Positions 13,901 to 20,758 of a stretch of 25,841 bases of DNA are shown here, one piece after another (positions within the stretch are counted from its first letter, which is position 1; the number at the start of each line of letters is the position of its first letter). A program made the translations under genes and the position numbers. The notes below the pieces were generated by a model. The model worked only from the letters and a program-made list of their open reading frames with translations, was not told the DNA's origin and did not search any database. The stretch lies in assembly GCA_964496575.1 (NCBI GenBank), contig CAZCAC010000124.1, positions 1 to 25,841 of the forward strand. The letters are read 5' to 3'. This DNA is from CAZCAC01 sp964496575. GTDB lineage: Bacteria; Planctomycetota; UBA1135; GCA-002686595.

Positions 13901-16603
13901 ATGAGGATCGCCATCCTGATCGCTGCCGGCGTGCTCGCGCAAGTCGGCCATGCCCTTTCAGGCCCCATGGACGAGAGAGCGGGGCCAGGGTTCGCTGGAG
14001 GCTCGGTCGCCGCGCTGGCGGCGGATGAGGTGTCCTCGGAGCTCGGCTCGCTCGCCGACCGGCCGCTGGCCTTCGTCGAGAACCGGGGACAGTGGGATAC
14101 TCCCGCCCGCTTCGTCGCCTGGCGAGGGGCGATGACCGCGCGTCTCGAGGAGTCCGGCATCGTGCTCGACCTTCGACAGGAGGTCACGCACGAGTCGATT
14201 CGGGGACTCGTGCTGCGACTCGGCTTCGAGGGCGTCTCGAGAGGTGTCCGGCTCGAAGGAGAAGGACAGCAGCGGGCGGAGCGGAACTACTTCTACGGCC
14301 CCGACCCCGGCGGCTGGGTGACGGGCGTTCCCGCCTACTCGGCGGTGCTCTACCGCGGTCTCTACGAGGGGATCGACCTGCGCGTACGCGACCACGAGGG
14401 GCGGCTGGAGTACGACCTGCTGCTCGCTCCCGGCGCCGACCTCGACCAGGTGGTGTTCCGGGCGGAGGGAACCACCGGGCTCGTCGTCGAGAGCGGCGGG
14501 ACGCTGCGGATGGAGACCGAGCGCGGGCCGGTGATCCAGAGCGCACCGCACACCTGGTTCGAGCTTCCTTCGGGTGAGCGCGAGGAGGTCGAGTGTCGCT
14601 TCGTCCCGCAGGGCGACGAGCGCTACGGTTTCGAGCTGGCCCGGCAGGACCCCGCCCATCCCCTGGTGATCGACCCGGGGCTCGAGTGGTCGACGTTCTT
14701 CGGCGGGCTCAACAACGAGGTGCTGCTGGCGATGGACGACCAGCCCACCACCGGTCACGTGATCGTCGGTGGCCGCACCTACAGCAACGATTTTCCGACC
14801 ACTCCCGGGGCCTACGACGAGACCTTCCAGGGCGGCACCGAGGACTGCGTCGTCTCCTGCTTCGATCCCACCGCGACCGGCGCGAGCCAGCTGGTCTGGT
14901 CGACCTATCTCGGCGGCGCCCTGAAGCGCGACCGCCTCATGGAGCTCGTGGCCGACGACCTGGGCCGGGTGAACATGTGCGGCATGACGCTGTCGAGCGA
15001 CTTTCCGACGACCGCGCCGGTCGGGAGCCCGTACCAGACCACGCTCGGGGGAGGCTGGGACGCCTTCGTGGCCCGGCTCAGTGCCGACGGTTCGGCGCTC
15101 GAGTACTCGACCTTCCTGGGAGGGACGGTCCTCGACGTGGGCATCGACCTGGTCCACCTGGGCGGGGATACGGTGGCCGTCACCGGCTCCACGACCTCGA
15201 CGGACTTCCCCACCTCGACCGGCTGCTACCAGCCGGCGCTGGTCGCCTTCCGGGACATCTTCGTCTGCGTGCTCGATCTCGCCGGAGGTGGCGCGGCCGA
15301 CCTCCAGTACTCGACGTACCTCGGCGGAAACGACGACGAAGGGCCCAACTTCGACAACGACTTTCCCGGGAACATGCGGGGAAACCACATCGCCGTCGGC
15401 GTGGGGGGGGAGCTGGTCCTGGCGGGCTGGACCTACTCCACCGACTTCCCCACGACGGCCAACGCCTACCAGGGCTCCCCGGCGGGGGAGTGGGACGCCT
15501 TCGTGGCGCGGCTCGATCCGGCCGGAGGGGGAGCCTCGGACCTCCAGTACTCGACCTACATCGGAGGCACGAGCCACGACGGTATCGCGAGCGTGGTGGT
15601 CGAACCCGACGACGACATCGTCGTGGGGGGCTGGAGCTACTCCGACGACTTCCCGACGACCGCCGGCTCGCTGGCGCCGAGCTACCACGGTCCGGCGGGT
15701 TCGAACGACGCCTACCTTCTCTGGCTCGACACGAGCGCCACGCCGTCGAGCCAGCAGGTCACCTACTCCACCTACCTCCCGGGCGACGGCTGGGAGTCCA
15801 CCCTGGGGTTGGTCCTCGACGGCGCCGGGGGCGTGATCGCGAGCGGCTTCACCGGCGGGGCGGGAATCACCAGCACCGTCTTCCCGGTCACCTGCGGCTG
15901 CTGGCAGCCGGAGTTCAAGGGGGGGCAGGACTGCTTCCTGCTCCAGCTCACGCCGGCGTCGACGGGAGCGGGTGACCTGCTCTACTCGACCCTGGTCGGT
16001 GGAGCCCTGTACGAGGGATTCAACGCCTTGACCCTCGCTTCGGCGGGCAGCCCACCTTCCGTCTTCGCGGCCGGGCGGACGAACAGCTTCACCGACTTCC
16101 CGACCACGCCCGGTGCGTACCTGGAGAACCCCGTTGGCGGGCTCGCCGACGGCATCATCGTCGCGATGGAGCTGGGCCAGGGGCCGTTCACCTACTGCTC
16201 GACCGCTCCCAACTCCGTCGGCCCGGGCGCATTGATCGGGAGCCAGGGAACGCTGAGCATCACCGACAACACCTTCACCGTGACCGTCTCCGGCGCGACG
16301 CCGAGCCAGTTCGGCTTCTTCTACTACGGCAAGGGTCAGATCCAGCTCCCGTTCGGCGACGGCTTCCGCTGCGTGAGCGCCGCCGGCTCGGGGATCCACC
16401 GCCTGAACCCCGCGCAGAAGACCGACGCGAGCGGCTACCTGCAGCGGCTGGTCGACTTCACCCAGCCCCCCGCGGGGTCCGGCACGGGGCAGATCGATCC
16501 CGGCACCACCTGGAACTTCCAGTTCTGGTACCGCGACCCCGGTGGACCGGGTGGGACCGACTTCAACCTGTCGGACGCGTTGAGGGGGACCTTCTGCCCC
16601 TGA
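13901..16603 (+). CDS. SBBP-repeat surface protein with DUF7948-like domain
   Basis: 900 residues from ATG 13901, preceded by AGGAGA; the frame is open for 399 nt upstream but lacks protein character, and this ATG starts a signal peptide (MRIAILIAAGVLAQVGHALS). Residues ~55-265 match the N-terminal domain often found before SBBP repeats (FVENRGQWD at 58-66; 'YFYGPDPGGWVTGVPAY', 'YEGIDLRVRDHEGRLEYDLLL'). Residues ~265-755 hold about eight SBBP (seven-bladed propeller) repeats with 'DFPTTPGAY', 'DAFVARL', 'LQYSTYLGG'. Residues 765-900 are the C-terminal module shared with the HAF and Kelch proteins: 'YCSTAPNS.GPGA', 'FFYYGKGQIQLPFGDGFRCV', 'TTWNFQFWYRDPGG', 'FNLSDALRGTFCP'. Predicted to be exported and to work in adhesion or as a surface scaffold; no catalytic motif seen. 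A long palindrome follows the stop. Confidence 0.92.
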   Translation: MRIAILIAAGVLAQVGHALSGPMDERAGPGFAGGSVAALAADEVSSELGSLADRPLAFVENRGQWDTPARFVAWRGAMTARLEESGIVLDLRQEVTHESIRGLVLRLGFEGVSRGVRLEGEGQQRAERNYFYGPDPGGWVTGVPAYSAVLYRGLYEGIDLRVRDHEGRLEYDLLLAPGADLDQVVFRAEGTTGLVVESGGTLRMETERGPVIQSAPHTWFELPSGEREEVECRFVPQGDERYGFELARQDPAHPLVIDPGLEWSTFFGGLNNEVLLAMDDQPTTGHVIVGGRTYSNDFPTTPGAYDETFQGGTEDCVVSCFDPTATGASQLVWSTYLGGALKRDRLMELVADDLGRVNMCGMTLSSDFPTTAPVGSPYQTTLGGGWDAFVARLSADGSALEYSTFLGGTVLDVGIDLVHLGGDTVAVTGSTTSTDFPTSTGCYQPALVAFRDIFVCVLDLAGGGAADLQYSTYLGGNDDEGPNFDNDFPGNMRGNHIAVGVGGELVLAGWTYSTDFPTTANAYQGSPAGEWDAFVARLDPAGGGASDLQYSTYIGGTSHDGIASVVVEPDDDIVVGGWSYSDDFPTTAGSLAPSYHGPAGSNDAYLLWLDTSATPSSQQVTYSTYLPGDGWESTLGLVLDGAGGVIASGFTGGAGITSTVFPVTCGCWQPEFKGGQDCFLLQLTPASTGAGDLLYSTLVGGALYEGFNALTLASAGSPPSVFAAGRTNSFTDFPTTPGAYLENPVGGLADGIIVAMELGQGPFTYCSTAPNSVGPGALIGSQGTLSITDNTFTVTVSGATPSQFGFFYYGKGQIQLPFGDGFRCVSAAGSGIHRLNPAQKTDASGYLQRLVDFTQPPAGSGTGQIDPGTTWNFQFWYRDPGGPGGTDFNLSDALRGTFCP

Positions 16604-16621
16604 ACGCGCGTTCGGGCCCTC

Positions 16622-16672
16622 CGGTGCCAGGACCGGATCCGCCACCTGGTGGTGGATTCGGTCCTGGCACCG
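16622..16672. terminator. 51-nt near-perfect palindrome, terminator or REP-like
   Basis: The stem runs from 16622-16645 to 16649-16672 around T16647, with every position pairing (two as G-T wobbles, near 16636/16658 and 16641/16653). The outer arms are GGTGCCAGGACCG and CGGTCCTGGCACC. It lies 19 bp after the SBBP stop and before the convergent GNAT gene, so it can terminate both. There is no T-run. The GGTGCCAGG...CCTGGCACC arms recall palindromic REP-like elements seen repeatedly in planctomycete genomes; a single copy here cannot prove that. Confidence 0.7.
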
Positions 16673-16691
16673 TCCCTACCCCGTCCCTACC
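16670..16691. repeat. 11-bp tandem duplication
   Basis: CCGTCCCTACC occurs twice head to tail, starting in the last bases of the palindrome. It could be slippage or part of the palindromic element. Confidence 0.55.
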
Positions 16692-16795
16692 CCGCCCATG
16701 ACGCACGCGCCGATGAGGTAGCGCCGGGCGTCGGGGCGGAGCCGCAGGCCGTGTCGCCGATCCCTCGGCGATCCGGGAGGATCGATCGTCATCGT

Positions 16796-17260
16796 CTACG
16801 GCACCTGCTCGAGGATCACGGTTCGGGGGTGGAATCCGAACCGTGCGTAGAGCGAGTGGGCGCGCTCGTTGCCGACGAGGACCCCGACCACCTTGCGTCG
16901 CACCTCGTGCCGGTCCATCCAGGAGAGCGCTCGGCGTACCAGCTCGTCGCCCACCCGGCGCCCTCGAAGGGCCTCCTCGACGAAGAGCGACTCGATCTCG
17001 CCGGTTCCGTCCGGATCGATCGTGCAGACGCAGTAGGCGACGTCGCGCGCCCCGGAGCCGGCACGGACGAGATCGATCCGCAGCGCTCCATCCTCCGCCC
17101 GCCCGGCGAGGGAGGCGCGGCGCCGGTCGTAGGAAGTCGCATTTACGTGAGGGGCGAAGCGGGGCGAGATCGCCGCGTGATGGGCCCGGAGCCGCTCCCA
17201 CAGGGGTCCCACGGCGTCCAGGAGTTCCCGCCCTCCGGTGATGTACTCGAGCTCCTCCAT
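16796..17260 (-). CDS. GNAT-family N-acetyltransferase
   Basis: 154 residues from ATG 17260, the usual size for a stand-alone GNAT enzyme. The same frame stays open to 18835, but that part lies opposite the metalloprotease gene and is a shadow. The acetyl-CoA-binding motif A is visible as 'IESLFVEEALRGRRVGDELVRRAL' (residues ~89-112; the RGRRVG loop fits the R/Q-x-x-G-x-G/A consensus), followed by motif B, VGNERAHSLYARFGF (~129-143), typical of the C-terminal strand-helix-strand that carries the general-acid Tyr. It would transfer an acetyl group to an amine in the cytoplasm; the acceptor cannot be predicted. GGAAG lies roughly 10 nt before the start. It is divergent from the metalloprotease gene (189-bp gap) and convergent with the SBBP gene. 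Confidence 0.9.
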   Translation of the reverse strand: MEELEYITGGRELLDAVGPLWERLRAHHAAISPRFAPHVNATSYDRRRASLAGRAEDGALRIDLVRAGSGARDVAYCVCTIDPDGTGEIESLFVEEALRGRRVGDELVRRALSWMDRHEVRRKVVGVLVGNERAHSLYARFGFHPRTVILEQVP

Positions 17261-17449
17261 GATCCGGCTTCCGCGGCCCCAAGGGTACGGCGCCCGCGCC
17301 GGGGTGCCAGCGGTCGCTCCCCGGTCGAACTCGCAAAAACCCCGGCAAACCTGTCCGGTCCCCCCCGGTGACGGCGATCCCCCGGATGAGGCGCGAGACG
17401 GCGCCCAACCCGAGAGACCCACCAGAGACCGCCAAGAAGGACCCAGATC

Positions 17450-18850
17450 ATGAAGCTCATCCACAAGCTGCTGACCGCCACGCTCCTCGCCGCGCCGATC
17501 GTGACCCTGCCTTCCTGCGGTGGCGGGGGTTCCCTCGGCGAGATCCTGGACTCGCTCTTCGATTCCCTGCCGGGGAGCTTCGACAACGGCCCGCCGCCGC
17601 AAGGGCGGTGGCAGAAGAAGGACCTCACCTACTACCTGGCCAGTGGGCCCGCCGAGATCTCCCCGGCGGTCGTGCGCCAGACCTTCGCCAACGCGTTCGA
17701 GCGCTGGGCCGCCGTCACCTCCCTGACCTTCAAGGAGGTCGGTGATCCGCAGCAGGCGGACATGATCCTCGGCTTCGGGGCGGGTGCGCACTGCGATCTC
17801 TACCAGACCGCGGGCGCCTCCTGCCGCAAGGACTGTCCCTTCGACGGCCGGGGCGGAGTCCTGGCCCACTGCTACTTTCCTCCCGGGGCCGGTGGTGCCA
17901 CGGCGGGGGACGGCCACTTCGACTCCGATGAGTACTGGAGCGCCGACCCCGTCGACGGCGACACGAACGTGGTGCGCCTGCTCGAGGTCGCCACGCACGA
18001 GCTCGGCCACGGGCTGGGGCTGTTCCACTCGAAGGATATCAACTCGATCATGTACCCCAGCTACGATCCGCAGCGCGTCAAGACGCAGCTGGGGACGAGC
18101 GATATCGACGCGATCCAGCTCCTCTACGGCTCGGGTGACGGGACGGTTCCTCCGGGTGAATCGACCGCGCCCGGATACCCCGAAGGGGTGCCGACCTTCC
18201 CCGGTGAGTCCACTTCCTGGGACACCGACGGTGACGGACTGGAGGACGAGCTGGAGGTCTTCGTGCTGGGCACCGACCCCGAGGACTTCGACATCGATAA
18301 GGACGGCCTGACCGACATGGAGGTCTACTACGGCCTCAATCCGCTCAACCCCGATACCGACGGCGACGGCGTCGACGACGGTGTCGAGCTGCAGACCGGC
18401 ACCAACCCGCTGGTTCCCGATCAGCAGGGTGGTGACACCGGCCTGCTGGCGGGCTTCTACTCCGGCAGCGACAGCCTCGGCTCTCCCCTGTCCTTCGAGA
18501 TCCTCCCCGAGGGCGACCTGATCGGAGCCCTCTCGGTGGACCAGTACGGCTGGCAGGTCGACATCCCGCTGATCGGCTTCGTGGACGACGACGGCTACAT
18601 CCTGATGGTCAGCTACGACTACTTCATCGCCCTCGAAGGGACGGTCGAGAACGGCTACGCGGCCGGAGTGCTGGAGACCCTGGGGGGATTCGTCGGCTCC
18701 TGGGAGGCGTCCGCCGAAGGCAGCTTCGCGATGAACGGTAGCCCGCCGAGCCCCGGGATGCTCACCCCGGCGAAGATGAGCGCCTACCAGCCGGTTCCCG
18801 CCGATCGCCGCGAGACGACGCTGCCGGTCCACCACCGGGTGCGCCGGTAA
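17450..18850 (+). CDS. Matrixin-type metalloprotease lipoprotein with Ca-binding repeats
   Basis: 466 residues, AAGGA 11 nt before ATG. The N-terminus is a lipoprotein signal (lipobox TLPSC, acylated Cys23) followed by a Gly-rich linker. Residues ~55-220 are an M10A-like catalytic domain: zinc motif HELGHGLGLFH (His183, Glu184, His187, His193) and the Met-turn SIMYP (Met201), so it looks active. Its substrate strand 'FERWAAVTSLTFKEV' is typical of matrixins. There is no propeptide or cysteine switch, so latency must be controlled otherwise; four cysteines (115, 125, 129, 141) may form disulfides. Residues ~256-330 are thrombospondin type 3-like calcium repeats (DTDGDGLEDELE, DIDKDGLTDMEV, DTDGDGVDDGVE). 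Residues ~335-440 form a beta-rich domain I do not recognise. Likely anchored outside the cytoplasm and degrading or processing proteins. Confidence 0.92.
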   Translation: MKLIHKLLTATLLAAPIVTLPSCGGGGSLGEILDSLFDSLPGSFDNGPPPQGRWQKKDLTYYLASGPAEISPAVVRQTFANAFERWAAVTSLTFKEVGDPQQADMILGFGAGAHCDLYQTAGASCRKDCPFDGRGGVLAHCYFPPGAGGATAGDGHFDSDEYWSADPVDGDTNVVRLLEVATHELGHGLGLFHSKDINSIMYPSYDPQRVKTQLGTSDIDAIQLLYGSGDGTVPPGESTAPGYPEGVPTFPGESTSWDTDGDGLEDELEVFVLGTDPEDFDIDKDGLTDMEVYYGLNPLNPDTDGDGVDDGVELQTGTNPLVPDQQGGDTGLLAGFYSGSDSLGSPLSFEILPEGDLIGALSVDQYGWQVDIPLIGFVDDDGYILMVSYDYFIALEGTVENGYAAGVLETLGGFVGSWEASAEGSFAMNGSPPSPGMLTPAKMSAYQPVPADRRETTLPVHHRVRR

Positions 18851-18868
18851 TCACGAGTGTGAAGAGAA

Positions 18869-18903
18869 GCGACCCCGCGGCACCGGTGATGCCGCGGGGT
18901 CGC
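18869..18903. terminator. Bidirectional terminator hairpin
   Basis: GCGACCCCGCGGCA (18869-18882) and TGCCGCGGGGTCGC (18890-18903) form a perfect 14-bp stem with a 7-nt loop, 18 bp after the metalloprotease stop and 40 bp beyond the stop of the convergent Kelch gene. The stem is nearly all G/C and has no T-run, as is common for terminators in GC-rich bacteria. Confidence 0.75.
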
Positions 18904-18943
18904 GCCACGTCGCGTACGAGCGTGGACCGAAGGCGGAGCGCGT

Positions 18944-20398
18944 TCAGGGCAGGAAGTGGACCGTGTACCCATCCGAGAGGTTGAACTGGCTGTGGCCACC
19001 GGCAGGATCGCGGTACCAGGCCTGGAAGTTCCACACCGTCCCCGCCTCGAACTGATTCGGCGCCCCGCCGTAGCCGGTGAACTTCACCGTGGTCGAGAGC
19101 ACTCCGTTCTGCGCGAAGCGCACTCCCATCCGGCGGATGCCGCCGCCGACACAGCGGAAGCCCTCACCGAAAGGCACCTGGATCTGGTTGGCGCCGTAGA
19201 AGAAGAGACCCGGCTGGTCGGGGACTGGGGAAGCGCGCAGGGTCAGCTCCGCGATGCCGACGCTCTGGCTCCCGGCGCCGTCGATCTTCGCGCCACCCTG
19301 GCTGATCGAGTTCGGTGCGGCTTCGCAGTAGATGACCCCGGGGGGATTGATGTGCACGATGCCGACGCAGCTCGGGGAGCCGGGCAAGCCTCCCCACGAC
19401 TCGGTGGCGGTTTGCACTCCGCCGAACTTCTTCCAGCCACCGATGGCGTAGACGCTGTTGCCCACGCCGACCGCGGCCTGGCCGTTGCGGGTGGTCGGCT
19501 GACTGGTCTCCGACGTCCACGTGTTGGTGTTCGTGTCGTAGGAGTCCATCACTCCGGTTTCGTACGGGTATCCGTCCCCGCCGATCATGTAGATCAGCCC
19601 GTTGCGCCCGGTGGCGGCGGTCACCTCGAGCTCCCGGACGCCCGGAATCGAAGCCCAGGCGGTGCTGGTGGAGGGGTTGAGCGCGAGCCAGCTGCCCGCC
19701 ACCGGGTCGTAGACGTCCATGGCCAGCTGGGCGCCGCTCGAGTTCTTGCCGCCCATCACGTAGATCAGGCCGTCGCAGCCGGCGACCGAGGCGTGCCTCG
19801 AGCGGGCGCGAGGCATGTCCGGAACCGAGGGGCCCCAGGTGCCCGTCATCGGATCGAACGCGAAGACCTCGTCGGAGTGGTAGGGTGCGACGTCCTCGAG
19901 ACCGCCGAAGACGTAGATCTTCCCGTCGATGCCGGTCGTCGCCGAGAGGTAGGACACCGCCTTGGGGAGCGGGGGCAAGGACGTATTCCAGGTGTCGGCA
20001 ACGGCGTCGTACTCCCAGACCGTGGTCGTCGGTGCCGCCCCGGGGGAGCCGCCGAAGATGTAGACGCGCTCACCGCTGGCGCTGTCCGCGGTCGCCGCGG
20101 CCATGCTATGGAGCTTGCCGGGCATCGGCCCCCGGACACTCCAGGTCGACGTGAGCGGGTTGAACATCTCGACCGCGTCGTAGGTGGTCAGACCGCCATT
20201 CGTTCCGCCGAAGGCGAAGATGGCGTAGTTGCTCACGTTGTGCTTCGCGGTGGCCACCGCCAGGCGATGGCGCGCCGTCGGCATGGCGTCGTGTGGCCAC
20301 CAGCTCTGACCCGAGGCGGAGCTGCCGAGAAGGGCCGAGGTGAAGAGGGAACCGAGCAGAAGGCCGGGACGAAGTAGATTCGTGATGGAGGAGTGCAT
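18944..20398 (-). CDS. Secreted Kelch-repeat protein with shared C-terminal module
   Basis: 484 residues from ATG 20398, with a signal peptide (hydrophobic ~9-28, cleavage after SSASG or ASGQS). Six Kelch motifs span ~45-340, each with a 'YIFGG' or 'YVMGG' strand and a distal 'Y/FDP.TGTW' strand, predicting a six-bladed beta-propeller. Residues 357-484 are the C-terminal module: YCEAAPNS, 'LFFYGANQIQVPFGEGFRCV', 'GTVWNFQAWYRDPAGG', 'FNLSDGYTVHFLP', very close in layout to the SBBP protein's end. No clear ribosome binding site precedes the ATG. It is exported and probably binds a protein or glycan ligand; the family gives no more than that. A catalytic galactose-oxidase-type role is unlikely because I see no Tyr-Cys or copper-ligand pattern. 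The gene ends against a strong terminator. Confidence 0.9.
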   Translation of the reverse strand: MHSSITNLLRPGLLLGSLFTSALLGSSASGQSWWPHDAMPTARHRLAVATAKHNVSNYAIFAFGGTNGGLTTYDAVEMFNPLTSTWSVRGPMPGKLHSMAAATADSASGERVYIFGGSPGAAPTTTVWEYDAVADTWNTSLPPLPKAVSYLSATTGIDGKIYVFGGLEDVAPYHSDEVFAFDPMTGTWGPSVPDMPRARSRHASVAGCDGLIYVMGGKNSSGAQLAMDVYDPVAGSWLALNPSTSTAWASIPGVRELEVTAATGRNGLIYMIGGDGYPYETGVMDSYDTNTNTWTSETSQPTTRNGQAAVGVGNSVYAIGGWKKFGGVQTATESWGGLPGSPSCVGIVHINPPGVIYCEAAPNSISQGGAKIDGAGSQSVGIAELTLRASPVPDQPGLFFYGANQIQVPFGEGFRCVGGGIRRMGVRFAQNGVLSTTVKFTGYGGAPNQFEAGTVWNFQAWYRDPAGGHSQFNLSDGYTVHFLP

Positions 20399-20758
20399 GT
20401 GACTGGTTCGGGCAGGAGAGAGATGAGTTCCGGCTCTTCGTCGCCGGGTGGTTCCTCACAACTGATTCGAGGCACGCAACCTGGACGAAGGAACGGAAAG
20501 AAATGCGTCGTCGATCGCCGGATGGCCGGGTCTCCAATTCGTGCCGCCCGGGGTGTGATCGACGACAGCCGTAGTGCTCCCGGATAAGGGCTACACATCG
20601 GAGCGCCGGACGGTCTTTACGGTAAAGCCGTCGAATCGAGCGTTGCCGTGGATCGGGCGACGGGTAGGTGGCTTTCGGATCAGGGCCCCCGCACCCGCAC
20701 CCCGCGCACTCGCAGCACTCGTCGCCCATCCCTCCGACTTCAGGGTCGCCGAAGCACC
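20399..20758. other. Intergenic region between divergent genes
   Basis: 360 bp between the Kelch gene (leftward) and the exported TPR gene (rightward). Apart from the hairpin at 20609-20632, I see no RNA gene or supported ORF; the frames here are Arg/Pro-rich shadows. The best promoter guess for the TPR gene (TTGCCG at 20642) lacks a good -10. Confidence 0.55.
20609..20632. promoter_or_regulatory. Palindrome CTTTACGGTAAAG inside a larger hairpin
   Basis: GACGG-t-CTTTA / CGG / TAAAG-CCGTC forms a 10-bp stem with one bulged T. The core CTTTACGGTAAAG is an AT-containing palindrome that stands out from its GC-rich surroundings. It lies ~127 bp upstream of the exported TPR gene and ~210 bp upstream of the Kelch gene, so it could be an operator for either or a structured leader. 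Confidence 0.4.

Noticed and set aside
13958..16645. 895-codon open frame antisense to the SBBP gene
   Set aside because: Arg/Val/Glu-rich sequence with no domains, exactly opposite a well-supported gene; typical of GC-rich DNA with strong third-position bias.
17261..18835. 525-codon upstream extension of the GNAT frame
   Set aside because: It lies opposite the metalloprotease gene and has no recognisable protein features; the GNAT fold starts after the ATG at 17260.
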